A stretch of 64,000 nucleotides of DNA. Origin: Pseudomonas sp. FP1742 (GTDB lineage: Bacteria; Pseudomonadota; Gammaproteobacteria; Pseudomonadales; Pseudomonadaceae). Where the stretch lies: the NCBI RefSeq assembly GCF_030687145.1, contig NZ_CP117460.1:3534001-3598000 (forward strand), read 5' to 3'. This document shows positions 17,884-26,927 of this stretch, piece by piece. The notes below the pieces were generated by a model. The model was not told where the DNA came from. It did not search any database and saw only the letters and a list, made by a program, of their open reading frames with translations. The number at the start of each line of letters is the position of its first letter. The first letter of the stretch is position 1. Both the position numbers and the translations under genes were made by a program.

Positions 17884-18882
17884 ATGAAGGCATTTCTAAT
17901 TGATCGCTATGGCAAGAACACCGGGCGCATTGGCGAGGCCGCCGCCCCCGCGGTGGGCGCCCAAGACGTCTTGATTGAGGTACATGCCAGCAGCGTCAAT
18001 CTGCTGGATTCGAAGATCCGCAAAGGCGAATTCAAACTGATCCTGCCCTATTCATTTCCGTTGATACTGGGCAATGACCTGGCGGGCGTCGTGGTTGAGG
18101 TCGGCTCGCAGGTGAAACGGTTCAAACCGGGAGATGAAGTCTACGCTCGCCCGCCCGAAGCGCGGATCGGGACGTTCGCCCAATTGATCGCGGTGAACGA
18201 AAACGCGATCGCCCTGAAACCTGCCAATACCAACATGGCACAGGCCGCGTCCATCCCCTTGGTCGGACTGACCGCCTGGCAAGTGCTGGTCGAAACCGCC
18301 CAACTGAAAAAGGGTCAGAAAGTGCTGATCCACGCTGGCTCCGGCGGTGTCGGCACCCTCGCCATCCAACTTGCCAAACACCTCGGCGCCTTTGTCGCGA
18401 CCACCACCAGCACCGCGAATGTCGAATGGGTGAAGGCGCTGGGGGCCGATCTGGTGATCGACTACACACAGCAGAACTTCGAAAGTGTCTTGCACGACTA
18501 CGACGTGGTGTTGAACAGCCTCGGCGCGGATGTGCTGGAGAAGTCACTCAAGGTCCTCAAGCCCGGTGGCCAACTCATTTCCATCTCGGGGCCTCCCACT
18601 GCGCAGTTCGCGCAGGAGCAAGGGTTGTCCTGGCCATTGAAGCAAGTCATGCGCCTGCTGAGCTTGGGTATTCGGCGCAAGGCACGCAAGCAGGACGTCA
18701 GCTATGCGTTCGTGTTCATGCGGGCCAACGGCACCCAACTGCAACAAATCACCGCGCTCGTTGAGGCCGGAATCATCAAACCTGTGGTTGACCGCTCCTT
18801 CACCTTTGAATCAACGGCAGAGGCATTGAAGTACGTCGAGCAGGGACGAGCCAAGGGCAAGGTCGTTGTTACTATCAAATGA
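17884..18882 (+). CDS. Zinc-independent MDR oxidoreductase (quinone-oxidoreductase-like)
   Basis: A 332-residue medium-chain reductase. The GroES-like half is followed by the NADPH-binding site AGSGGVGTLAIQLAKHLGA near residues 146-164. It lacks the cysteine ligands of zinc alcohol dehydrogenases and fits the QOR/zeta-crystallin group, reducing quinones or enones. It follows the OYE, SDR and hydrolase remnant on the same strand and may belong to the same electrophile-response cluster. The ribosome site is weak (AAGAG about 10 bases before the ATG). Confidence 0.9.
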   Translation: MKAFLIDRYGKNTGRIGEAAAPAVGAQDVLIEVHASSVNLLDSKIRKGEFKLILPYSFPLILGNDLAGVVVEVGSQVKRFKPGDEVYARPPEARIGTFAQLIAVNENAIALKPANTNMAQAASIPLVGLTAWQVLVETAQLKKGQKVLIHAGSGGVGTLAIQLAKHLGAFVATTTSTANVEWVKALGADLVIDYTQQNFESVLHDYDVVLNSLGADVLEKSLKVLKPGGQLISISGPPTAQFAQEQGLSWPLKQVMRLLSLGIRRKARKQDVSYAFVFMRANGTQLQQITALVEAGIIKPVVDRSFTFESTAEALKYVEQGRAKGKVVVTIK

Positions 18883-19267
18883 CTACTGTGCCTATCGATG
18901 AGTCGAGCGCAGCAGAGGCTGCGCAACGTTTGCCGCTTCAGCAGTCATCATCCGGGGTGACTTCGCCAGAGTTGCAGAAACAGGAAGAGCTGCAACGACC
19001 CAAAGCTGACTATTGCTTGATGCCCGACGGGCAATTGCGCGACCGACCGTTTTGGGGCGATTTTCACCCGCGGTGACAGACAGTAATCTGCTTCCTGCCA
19101 TTCGGTGGGGGCAGCAATCGGCCATAAAGCCATTTGCCCCTTCACGACAAGTTGCAATTGAGCCAAAAGCAGTCAATATCGCTCCTTTTCGTCTACCCTC
19201 ACAAAGCGCCATGCACCCCTCGGTTTGTGCCAGGCGCTTCGACATTCTTAGTACCGGAGAACTTTCC
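18883..19267. other. 385-bp intergenic region with decayed repeat-like sequence
   Basis: Short open frames exist on both strands here, but none has a ribosome site or a recognisable family. Phrases such as (minus strand) GACTGCTTTTGGCTC, GGCCGATTGCTGCC and AGCTTTGGGTCG occur in succession. From memory they resemble a dispersed degenerate intergenic element of fluorescent pseudomonads. The promoter of the PhnD-like operon should lie at the right-hand end. No terminator for the MDR gene was found. Confidence 0.4.
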
Positions 19268-20119
19268 ATGCTCAAGCGTACCCTGGCAATGGCCGTCGGC
19301 TTGACCCTGTCTGTTTGCACCCTGTTGACGCAAGCCGCCGACACCCTGAAAGTCAGCGCGATTCCCGATGAAGCCCCCACTGAACTGCTGCGCAAGTTCA
19401 AGCCACTTGGCGCCTATCTGGAGCAACAGTTGGGCATGAAGGTCGAGTTCGTACCCGTGAGTGACTATCCGGCCGTGGTCGAGGCGCTGGCCACCGACCG
19501 GATCGATCTGGCCTGGCTGGGTGGCTTCACGTTCGTGCAGGCACGCTTGAAAACCGGCAATGCCATTCCGCTGGTGCAGCGAGAACAGGACGCCCAATTC
19601 ACCAGCAAATTCATTACCGCTGACCCAGCCGTCAAGTCCCTTGCCGATCTCAAGGGCAAGACCTTTGCCTTTGGCTCGGTGTCCTCGACTTCAGGCAGTC
19701 TGATGCCGCGCTATTTCATGCTCAAGGAGGGCATCAAGCCGGAAAGCTACTTCAGTCGCGTAGGCTATTCCGGTGCCCATGACGCCACCGTTGCCTGGGT
19801 CCAGGCCGGCAAGGTCGACGCCGGGGTGCTCAACGCCAGCGTTTGGGACAAACTGGTCGCCGCCGGCAAGGTCGATACCACCAAGGTCAAAGTGTTTTCG
19901 ACCACCCCGGCCTACTTCGACTACAACTGGACGGTGCGCGGAACCCTCGACCCGGCGCTGGCGGCCAAGATTAAGGCAGCCTTCCTTGCGCTCGATCCGG
20001 CGAACCCGAGAGACAAGGAGATTCTGGATCTGCAGGCCGCCAGCCGCTTCATCGAAACCAAGCCCGAGAACTACAAGGGTATCGAGGAAGCCGCACGCGC
20101 CGCCGAACTGCTCAAATGA
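19268..20119 (+). CDS. PhnD/PtxB-like binding protein (putative selenate or phosphonate ABC importer)
   Basis: A 283-residue periplasmic binding protein from the ATG at 19268, preceded by GGAG. The signal peptide ends near LLTQAA. The body shows the PhnD pattern: [39 protein letters not shown], and [15 protein letters not shown] as the oxyanion loop. PhnD-type proteins bind phosphonate or phosphite. A related Pseudomonas family is annotated as putative selenate-binding, and this protein resembles that group, so the ligand is open. It overlaps the ATPase gene by ATGA and leads a four-gene operon. Confidence 0.85.
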   Translation: MLKRTLAMAVGLTLSVCTLLTQAADTLKVSAIPDEAPTELLRKFKPLGAYLEQQLGMKVEFVPVSDYPAVVEALATDRIDLAWLGGFTFVQARLKTGNAIPLVQREQDAQFTSKFITADPAVKSLADLKGKTFAFGSVSSTSGSLMPRYFMLKEGIKPESYFSRVGYSGAHDATVAWVQAGKVDAGVLNASVWDKLVAAGKVDTTKVKVFSTTPAYFDYNWTVRGTLDPALAAKIKAAFLALDPANPRDKEILDLQAASRFIETKPENYKGIEEAARAAELLK

Positions 20120-20913
20120 CATTGCATCTGACCCAGGTCAGCCTTACCCACGCCAACGGCGTCCACGCGCTGCGTGGCGTGGACTTGCACATCGGTGCAC
20201 GCGAACAGGTCGCCATCATCGGCCCGTCTGGCGCGGGTAAGTCGACCCTGCTCAACCTGCTGGCCACCGCCCTGCGACCAGGCAATGGCGAGCTAAAGGT
20301 GCTCGGCGAGCACGCCTGGCAGCTTTCTGCCCGGCAGCGGCAGCGGCTGCGTGCTCGCATCGGGCTGATCCATCAGGCGCCCCCCCTGCCCCCGCGCCAG
20401 CGCGTAGTCACTGCGGTTCTGGCTGGCAAGCTGGGTCAGTGGGGGCTGGGCAAGAGCCTGCTGAACCTGCTGCATCCGCTGGATATTCCGGGGGCACGCG
20501 CGGCCTTGGCCAGGCTGGACCTGAGTGACAAGTTGTTCGCGCAGTGCCAGCAACTGTCCGGTGGACAGCTCCAGCGCGTGGGCATTGCCCGGGTGTTGTA
20601 TCAGGCGCCCGAGGTGTTGCTGGCCGATGAACCGGTATCAGCCATGGACCCGGTGTTGGCCGGGCACACGCTTTCGGTCCTGTGTCGACATGCCCGGGAA
20701 CAAAACGTGACCCTGGTCGCCAGTCTGCATGCGGTGGAGCTTGCCCTGGCGCACTTTTCGCGCATCATCGGCCTGCGTGATGGCCAGATCCTGTTCGACC
20801 TGCCGGCCGGCGCCGTCGACCGCGACTTGCTCGACAAGCTCTACGCCAATGAGCAGCTGCAATCCTCGCCGGTTCCTCCGGCGCCCTTGAGTGTGCAGAT
20901 TCCCCGATGCTGA
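20116..20913 (+). CDS. ABC transporter ATPase, PhnC-like
   Basis: A 265-residue ATPase with Walker [10 protein letters not shown] at residues 36-44, signature [15 protein letters not shown], Walker [13 protein letters not shown] and the H-loop [10 protein letters not shown]. It starts in the ATGA overlap with the binding-protein gene. It matches the PhnC group in size and order and energises the two PhnE-like permeases that follow. Confidence 0.9.
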   Translation: MTLHLTQVSLTHANGVHALRGVDLHIGAREQVAIIGPSGAGKSTLLNLLATALRPGNGELKVLGEHAWQLSARQRQRLRARIGLIHQAPPLPPRQRVVTAVLAGKLGQWGLGKSLLNLLHPLDIPGARAALARLDLSDKLFAQCQQLSGGQLQRVGIARVLYQAPEVLLADEPVSAMDPVLAGHTLSVLCRHAREQNVTLVASLHAVELALAHFSRIIGLRDGQILFDLPAGAVDRDLLDKLYANEQLQSSPVPPAPLSVQIPRC

Positions 20914-21734
20914 CGTCTGACACCCGCGACCCGGCCGCCCGCCCCCGTTTACTGCTCAGCCTGCTGGCCCTTGCCCTGTTGTGGCCGGGCATCCGCTTCA
21001 GTGAGTTGGACCTCAGTGTCCTGTTGGCAAGCGACAGTCAAAGCGAGATGGGCCGGTTTGTTTCAGCCTTTTGGCCACCGGCCCATGGCGAAGAATTCCT
21101 AGAGCTGTTGTTGCAAGCTACCCTGCAGACCCTGGCCATCGCCACGGCCGGAATGGCATTGGCACTCCTGTTGGCAGTCCCCGCCAGCCTGCTCGCCAGT
21201 CGTGCCTTGTCGCTGTCTGCGGCGTCCCGTGCCGGCCACCCGAGCTATTGGGGACAACTGCTGCGCTGGCCCGTACGTGGTCTGCTGATCTTTCTGCGCA
21301 GCGTGCCGGAAATCGTCTGGGCCCTGCTGTTCGTGCGCGCCGTCGGCCTGGGCCCGACGGCCGGGGTACTGGCCATTGCCATTACCTACAGCGGCATGTT
21401 GGGCAAGGTCTACGCGGAAATTTTCGAGTCGGTCGACCAACGCCCGGTCCATGCATTACTGCAATCCGGCAGCGGTCGGTTCGCAGCCTTTTGCTATGGG
21501 ATCCTGCCCAATGTCGCGGCGGAGCTGCTGTCATACACGGTGTACCGCTGGGAATGCGCAATCCGCGCCTCGGTGGTGATGGGCTTCGTCGGAGCCGGCG
21601 GCCTGGGCCAGCAAATGGATCTGTCGTTGCGCATGTTCGCCGGCGGTGAAGTGGCGAGTCTGTTGCTGACGTTCCTCGTCCTGGTGCTGCTCGCCGATCA
21701 ACTCAGCCGCCTGCTGCGCTGGAGGCTGACATGA
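20907..21734 (+). CDS. ABC transporter permease, PhnE-like (first)
   Basis: A 275-residue inner-membrane protein with about five or six spans and a BPD_transp_1 domain. The coupling-helix region is [25 protein letters not shown], and [16 protein letters not shown] is typical of PhnE. The ATG overlaps the end of the ATPase gene by seven bases. It pairs with the next gene as a heterodimeric permease. Confidence 0.9.
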   Translation: MLTSDTRDPAARPRLLLSLLALALLWPGIRFSELDLSVLLASDSQSEMGRFVSAFWPPAHGEEFLELLLQATLQTLAIATAGMALALLLAVPASLLASRALSLSAASRAGHPSYWGQLLRWPVRGLLIFLRSVPEIVWALLFVRAVGLGPTAGVLAIAITYSGMLGKVYAEIFESVDQRPVHALLQSGSGRFAAFCYGILPNVAAELLSYTVYRWECAIRASVVMGFVGAGGLGQQMDLSLRMFAGGEVASLLLTFLVLVLLADQLSRLLRWRLT

Positions 21735-22498
21735 ATCGTCTGTTCAACCTGGTACTGCTCCTGTGCATCGGCGCCGCGATCATCGCCTCGTTCATTTACC
21801 TGCGCATCGACCTCGGCGAGCTCGGCGGCACCGGCAACCTGCACCAGATGGGCGCGTATGCGCAGCGCTTTCTCAGCCCGGACCTGAGCTCGGGCCATCT
21901 GCAAGCCATCGTCCACGGCGCGCTGGAAACCATCGCCATGTCCGCCCTTGGCACCCTGCTCGCGGCGGTGTTCGGCCTGCTATTGGCATTGCCCGCGGCC
22001 GGACGCTACGGCTGGCCGCTGCAAAGTGCGTCGCGTCTGGTGCTCAACGCCTTGCGTGCCGTGCCGGAACTGGTATGGGCCGCACTGATGGTCCTGGCCG
22101 CCGGGCTCGGCCCCAACGCAGGCACCCTGGCCTTGGCCCTGCACACCACCGGCGTGCTCGGCCGGCTGTTCGCCGAAGCACTGGAAAACACCCCGCCGGA
22201 ACCCGCCGACGCCATCCGGTTGCAAGGCGGCAATGCCATATGGGCGTTCTGTTACGGCACCCTGCCCAACCTGTTGCCACAGCTGCTGGCCTACATCCTG
22301 TACCGCTGGGAAAACAACATCCGCATGGCCAGTGTGCTCGGCTTCGTCGGCGCCGGTGGCTTGGGACAAATGCTCTATGTCAGCCTCAGCCTGTTCCAGG
22401 AAGCTCAAGCCAGCACGGTGATTCTGGCGATGCTGTTGCTGGTGTTGGCGGTCGATACATTGAGTAGCTGGAGCCGTCAGCGTTGGGTCAAGGCTTGA
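21731..22498 (+). CDS. ABC transporter permease, PhnE-like (second)
   Basis: A 255-residue paralogue of the preceding permease, starting in an ATGA overlap. It has the same landmarks: LQGGNAIWAFCYGTLPNLLPQLLAY, then [17 protein letters not shown]. Two separate PhnE genes are common in phosphonate/phosphite-type importers. It is the last gene of the operon; none of the C-P lyase, phosphite dehydrogenase or selenophosphate genes that would settle the substrate is nearby. Confidence 0.9.
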   Translation: MNRLFNLVLLLCIGAAIIASFIYLRIDLGELGGTGNLHQMGAYAQRFLSPDLSSGHLQAIVHGALETIAMSALGTLLAAVFGLLLALPAAGRYGWPLQSASRLVLNALRAVPELVWAALMVLAAGLGPNAGTLALALHTTGVLGRLFAEALENTPPEPADAIRLQGGNAIWAFCYGTLPNLLPQLLAYILYRWENNIRMASVLGFVGAGGLGQMLYVSLSLFQEAQASTVILAMLLLVLAVDTLSSWSRQRWVKA

Positions 22499-22788
22499 GC
22501 CAGGAAAGTCGGCGCCCTTCATTCCACACTTTGTTACCGCATACCCCAGCCGGGTGTAAAAACCTGCTTAGGTAACAGCCCCGCAGGCTTCCTCCCCCCA
22601 GCGTTCACCTGCCTGCCAAGCCCATCCCAGAGCGCTGTACGCGTTTTCTCAAACACCCAATCGGCGAATTGGCCGGGTGATTGCATATGCTTGTCTGTAC
22701 AAGTACTTGCGTGTGCATAGGACATTTCGCAACGCAGTACACGCGCTCTTGCGCACAAGCGCTTTCGATGGTCCCTGGGAATAAAATA

Positions 22789-23571
22789 ATGAAAAAAGCA
22801 TTTCTCACTCTTTCTGCATTGGCTTTGTGTGTGGCTGCCGGTTCTGCGCTAGCCAAGGAGTACAAGGAGTTGCGCTTTGGCGTCGACCCCTCATATGCGC
22901 CGTTCGAATCCAAGGCCGCCGACGGCGGCCTGGTGGGCTTCGACATCGACTTGGGCAACGCGATCTGCGCGGAGCTGAAGGTCAAGTGCAAGTGGGTTGA
23001 AAGCGACTTCGACGGCATGATTCCCGGCCTCAAGGCCAACAAGTTCGATGGCGTGATCTCTTCCATGACCGTCACGCCGGCGCGTGAGAAAGTCATCGAT
23101 TTCTCGAACGAGCTGTTCTCTGGCCCGACCGCGCTGGTATTCAAGAAAGGCGCGGCCATCGGCACCGATCCGGCCTCCCTCAAGGGCAAGAAAATCGGCT
23201 ACGAGCAAGGCACCATCCAGGAAGCCTACGCCAAGGCCGTGCTGGACAAGGCCGGGGTAGAGACCCAGGCCTACGCCAACCAGGACCAGGTGTACGCTGA
23301 CTTGATCTCCGGACGCCTCGATGCCTCGATCCAGGACATGCTGCAAGCCGAACTGGGCTTCCTGAAGTCGCCACCAGGCGCCGACTTCCAAGTCAGCGAG
23401 CCGGTCGAAAACCCCCTCCTTCCAGCCAAGACCGCCGTGGGTCTGGCCAAAGGCAACGTCGAGCTCCAGGCCTTGCTGAACAAAGGTATCAAGGCACTGC
23501 ACGACAATGGCACCTATGCGGCTGTCCAGCAGAAGCACTTTGGCGATCTGAATCTCTACAGCGACAAATAA
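22789..23571 (+). CDS. Cationic amino-acid binding protein (ArgT/HisJ/AotJ type)
   Basis: A 260-residue periplasmic protein from the ATG at 22789, with signal peptide MKKAFLTLSALALCVAAGSALA; a start 36 codons upstream is rejected. The mature protein opens KELRFGVDPSYAPFESKAADG and has GFDIDLGNAICAELKVKCKWVE, SSMTVTPAREKVIDFS and QEAYAKAV, the lysine/arginine/ornithine/histidine-binding signature. It delivers the amino acid to the permease genes that follow after a hairpin. Confidence 0.92.
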   Translation: MKKAFLTLSALALCVAAGSALAKEYKELRFGVDPSYAPFESKAADGGLVGFDIDLGNAICAELKVKCKWVESDFDGMIPGLKANKFDGVISSMTVTPAREKVIDFSNELFSGPTALVFKKGAAIGTDPASLKGKKIGYEQGTIQEAYAKAVLDKAGVETQAYANQDQVYADLISGRLDASIQDMLQAELGFLKSPPGADFQVSEPVENPLLPAKTAVGLAKGNVELQALLNKGIKALHDNGTYAAVQQKHFGDLNLYSDK

Positions 23572-23580
23572 TGACCCTGC

Positions 23581-23606
23581 GCCCATTTCCGGATGGGCTC
23601 TTCTTT
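23581..23606 (+). terminator. Attenuating hairpin between binding protein and permease genes
   Basis: GCCCAT (23581-23586), loop TTCCGG, ATGGGC (23593-23598), then TCTTCTTTG. It is a short intrinsic-terminator-like structure ten bases after the binding-protein stop and 29 bases before the first permease gene. Partial termination here would give more binding protein than membrane subunits, a common feature of such operons. Confidence 0.6.
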
Positions 23607-23626
23607 GATTGACGTAGGGCTGCTCA

Positions 23627-24355
23627 ATGTTAGAAAACCTATTGCAGATTCTTGGGCTGTCAGACTTTAGCCTCAAGGGTTTCGGCCCGCTGTTGCTGCA
23701 AGGCTCCTGGATGACGGTCAAATTATCCTTTCTGTGCTTGCTGGTGAGCGTTGGCCTGGGCCTGATCGGCGCCAGCGCCAAGCTTTCGAAATCGGCACTG
23801 CTGCGCGTCCCTGCGCAGGCCTACACCACGCTGATTCGCGGGGTGCCGGACCTGGTGCTGATGCTGCTGATCTTCTACAGCCTGCAAACCTGGCTGTCCT
23901 CGTTTACCGACTTCATGGAATGGGAATACGTCGAGATCAACCCCTTTAGCGCCGGGGTCATTACCCTGGGCTTCATCTACGGGGCTTATTTCACCGAAAC
24001 CTTCCGTGGCGCCATCCTTGCCGTACCGCGAGGGCAGATGGAAGCGGCTACCGCCTACGGCCTGACCCGCACTCAGCGCTTTCGCCTGGTGGTGTTCCCG
24101 CAAATGATGCGTTTTGCCCTGCCGGGCATCGGTAATAACTGGATGGTGATCCTCAAGGCCACCGCGCTAGTGTCGATCATTGGCTTGGCCGATCTGGTCA
24201 AGGTGGCCCAGGACGCGGGCAAGAGCACCTATCAGCTGTTCTTCTTCCTGATTCTGGCCGCCTTGATCTATCTGGTGATCACCACCGTTTCGAACTACGT
24301 CCTGCGCCGGATGGAAATCTTCTACGCCGCAGGCACCCGGGAGGCCGTGCGATGA
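23627..24355 (+). CDS. Amino-acid ABC transporter permease, HisQ/AotQ type
   Basis: A 242-residue inner-membrane protein of the HisQ family with about five spans. It has the motif RGVPDLVLMLLIFY near residue 70 and the coupling loop EAATAYGLTRTQRFRLVVFPQMMRFALPG. It ends in an ATGA overlap with the next permease gene, with which it forms a heterodimer. Confidence 0.93.
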   Translation: MLENLLQILGLSDFSLKGFGPLLLQGSWMTVKLSFLCLLVSVGLGLIGASAKLSKSALLRVPAQAYTTLIRGVPDLVLMLLIFYSLQTWLSSFTDFMEWEYVEINPFSAGVITLGFIYGAYFTETFRGAILAVPRGQMEAATAYGLTRTQRFRLVVFPQMMRFALPGIGNNWMVILKATALVSIIGLADLVKVAQDAGKSTYQLFFFLILAALIYLVITTVSNYVLRRMEIFYAAGTREAVR

Positions 24356-25062
24356 TCGAGCTACTGCAGGAATACTGGAAACCTTTCCTGTTCCAGGACG
24401 GCAATCACATCACCGGGCTGGCCATGACCCTTTGGCTGCTCAGTGCCTCGATCCTCTTCGGCTTCGTGATGTCGATCCCGTTGTCGATTGCCCGGGTCTC
24501 GAGCAATGTCTGGGTGCGCTGGCCGGTGCAGTTCTACACCTACCTGTTTCGCGGTACGCCGCTGTATATCCAGCTGCTGATTTGCTACACCGGCATTTAC
24601 AGCCTGGCCGCGGTGCGGGCTCAGCCAGTACTGGATGCGTTCTTTCGCGATGCGATGAACTGCACCATCCTCGCCTTCGCCCTGAACACCTGTGCCTACA
24701 CCACGGAGATCTTCGCCGGGGCGATTCGCAGCATGAACCACGGTGAAGTCGAAGCGGCCAAAGCCTACGGGCTGACCGGCTGGAGGCTGTACACCTACGT
24801 GATCATGCCCTCCGCCCTGCGTCGCTCGCTGCCTTACTACAGCAACGAAGTGATTCTGATGCTGCACTCGACCACCGTGGCCTTCACCGCGACCGTCCCG
24901 GACATCCTGAAAGTCGCGCGGGACGCCAACTCGGCCACCTTCCTGACCTTCCAATCGTTCGGCCTCGCCGCGTTGATCTACCTGGCAGTCACGTTCTCCC
25001 TGGTCGGCCTGTTCCGCCTGGCTGAACGCCGTTGGTTGTCTTTTCTCGGCCCGGCTCACTAA
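24352..25062 (+). CDS. Amino-acid ABC transporter permease, HisM/AotM type
   Basis: A 236-residue inner-membrane protein with YLFRGTPLYIQLLICYTGIY near residue 62 and the coupling loop EVEAAKAYGLTGWRLYTYVI. It is the HisM partner of the preceding gene. Its start codon lies in the ATGA overlap, so the two proteins are probably made in equal amounts. Confidence 0.93.
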   Translation: MIELLQEYWKPFLFQDGNHITGLAMTLWLLSASILFGFVMSIPLSIARVSSNVWVRWPVQFYTYLFRGTPLYIQLLICYTGIYSLAAVRAQPVLDAFFRDAMNCTILAFALNTCAYTTEIFAGAIRSMNHGEVEAAKAYGLTGWRLYTYVIMPSALRRSLPYYSNEVILMLHSTTVAFTATVPDILKVARDANSATFLTFQSFGLAALIYLAVTFSLVGLFRLAERRWLSFLGPAH

Positions 25063-25078
25063 TTCAGGATGCTTTTTC

Positions 25079-25843
25079 ATGTACAAACTGACCGTTGAAA
25101 ACCTGCACAAAAGTTACGGCAACCATGAAGTCCTCAAGGGCGTTTCGCTGAACGCCAGGACCGGCGATGTGATCAGCCTGATCGGCGCCAGTGGTTCGGG
25201 CAAGAGCACCTTTCTGCGTTGCATCAACTTCCTGGAAACACCCAACGACGGAGCCATGAGTCTGGACAACCAGCCGATTCAAATGGTCCATGACCGCCAC
25301 GGCATGCGCGTGGCCGACGCCAACGAACTGCAACGCATCCGCACTCGCCTGGCGATGGTGTTCCAGCACTTCAACCTGTGGAGCCACATGACGGTGCTGG
25401 AAAACATCACCATGGCTCCACGCCGGGTGCTGGGTGTCAGCAAGAAGGACGCAGAGGATCGCGCCCGGCGCTACCTGGACAAGGTCGGTTTGCCGGCACG
25501 GGTTGCTGATCAATACCCGGCGTTTCTCTCGGGTGGTCAGCAGCAACGGGTCGCCATTGCCCGTGCCCTGAGCATGGAACCGGAGATCATGCTGTTCGAC
25601 GAGCCGACGTCGGCTCTGGACCCGGAACTGGTGGGCGAAGTGCTCAAGGTGATCCAGGGGCTGGCCGAAGAAGGCCGCACCATGATCATGGTGACCCACG
25701 AAATGAGCTTTGCGCGCAAAGTGTCGAACCAGGTGCTGTTCCTGCACCAGGGGCGGGTCGAAGAGCAAGGTGCGCCCGAGGACGTATTGGGCAACCCCAA
25801 GAGCGAGCGCCTGCAGCAATTCCTCAGCGGCAACCTGAAGTAA
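25079..25843 (+). CDS. Amino-acid ABC transporter ATPase, HisP/AotP type
   Basis: A 254-residue ATPase with Walker A GASGSGKST, signature LSGGQQQRVAIARAL, Walker B MLFDEPTSALDPE and H-loop VTHEMSFA. It includes the insert region typical of HisP, VHDRHGMRVADANELQRIRTRLAMVFQHFNLW. It closes the four-gene import operon for basic amino acids. The regulator is not adjacent; the downstream LuxR gene is convergent and probably belongs to the next unit. Confidence 0.93.
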   Translation: MYKLTVENLHKSYGNHEVLKGVSLNARTGDVISLIGASGSGKSTFLRCINFLETPNDGAMSLDNQPIQMVHDRHGMRVADANELQRIRTRLAMVFQHFNLWSHMTVLENITMAPRRVLGVSKKDAEDRARRYLDKVGLPARVADQYPAFLSGGQQQRVAIARALSMEPEIMLFDEPTSALDPELVGEVLKVIQGLAEEGRTMIMVTHEMSFARKVSNQVLFLHQGRVEEQGAPEDVLGNPKSERLQQFLSGNLK

Positions 25844-25847
25844 CCGG

Positions 25848-25885
25848 AGCGCCTTCGAGCGACCGCAGGGTTGCTCGAAGGCGCT
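25848..25885 (+). terminator. 13-bp hairpin after the amino-acid transport operon
   Basis: AGCGCCTTCGAGC (25848-25860) and GCTCGAAGGCGCT (25873-25885) form a perfect 13-bp stem with a 12-base loop, five bases after the ATPase stop. It lacks a strong T-tract but is the obvious end structure for this operon. Confidence 0.65.
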
Positions 25886-25997
25886 GGTTCAACCTGAGCC
25901 AACGCATCGCCGCCGCGCGACGGGCCGGCAATCCCGGTTGCTATCTAACGGGGCGATAGGGTTGCTCAACGGTAATATCCAAACTAAAACACCGACT

Positions 25998-26789
25998 TCA
26001 ACTTGTAGAAAAAACATCCTGTTTTGGCATAAAAAATCGAGCAAACAATTCGGATTGTGACTTGATATTTAATTTGGCATAAATATTGCGACGGTGAACC
26101 TTTATCGTTTCCACCGAGAGGGAAAGCTTTCCGGCTATCTCTTTATTAGAGAAGCCACTCAGCAACAATCTGAGCACATCACTTTCGCGCGTTGTTATTT
26201 GTGTGCCAAGCTGGGTAATCGTTTCTGGCCATAGGGGTGGTTCAGTGAGACTTTTCTCTACATCATTTTCAAAACACATGCGCTGATGCATTAATGCAGT
26301 CACCCATGGCTTGACAATATCAAGCATTGTTATTTGCTCTTGATTAAAACGGACTTTGCTACCAATGGAAATGCATAACGTTCTATCGGCGTCGAGCTGA
26401 ACATTGTACTGAGCCTCATCCACAGAGATATATTGTGCAAAATATTGATGATAATACTCAGTCTCAAGAAAGTATTCCGGTGCAATATCCAGCAAATGAA
26501 AGAAACCACTCTGGGGATTTTCTCGATTAGCTATATAAAATGGATCCAGCAGGTATAGCCCCTTCACATAGCGATGAGTGAACGCGTCTACCTCTTCGGC
26601 ATCTGCTATCTCAGGAAGACTAACAACTTGCACCTGTTGATTGCTAAAGATCAATACAACCCAATTATCGATTTGCACGTATTCATTTAATATACGAACA
26701 AGCGAACTCCAGAACTCTGGACGGTTCAACTGCATGATCAGTTTCCCGATTGATCGGTGCCAAGCCAGGCTATGAAGGTCGAACGGCAT
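25998..26789 (-). CDS. LuxR-family transcriptional regulator
   Basis: A 263-residue protein from the ATG at 26789, preceded by AGGGG. The C-terminal GerE-type HTH is intact: TTRESDVLRLLLSGFSNKEIA, KLSLSVETIKVHRRNIYAKL. The N-terminal 180 residues lack the acyl-homoserine-lactone signature and resemble no sensor I recognise. The DNA is markedly AT-richer than the neighbouring transport operon. It is divergent from an orphan polyamine-type binding protein 138 bases away, which is its likely target. Confidence 0.88.
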   Translation of the reverse strand: MPFDLHSLAWHRSIGKLIMQLNRPEFWSSLVRILNEYVQIDNWVVLIFSNQQVQVVSLPEIADAEEVDAFTHRYVKGLYLLDPFYIANRENPQSGFFHLLDIAPEYFLETEYYHQYFAQYISVDEAQYNVQLDADRTLCISIGSKVRFNQEQITMLDIVKPWVTALMHQRMCFENDVEKSLTEPPLWPETITQLGTQITTRESDVLRLLLSGFSNKEIAGKLSLSVETIKVHRRNIYAKLNIKSQSELFARFFMPKQDVFSTS

Positions 26790-26927
26790 TTTCTACCCCT
26801 TTTGGGTTAGGGACTCGTAGGTCAGAGCTAAGTATTCGTAGGTATTTACTATTCGGTAACGCCCGGTATATTCGCTGGCAGGACTTACGATGGCCATGAG
26901 GGCACATCGTCTTGACAAGGATGCTGC

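Noticed and set aside
18879..19076. 65-codon frame overlapping the MDR stop
   Set aside because: No ribosome site distinct from the MDR end and no family; it lies in decayed repeat-like sequence.
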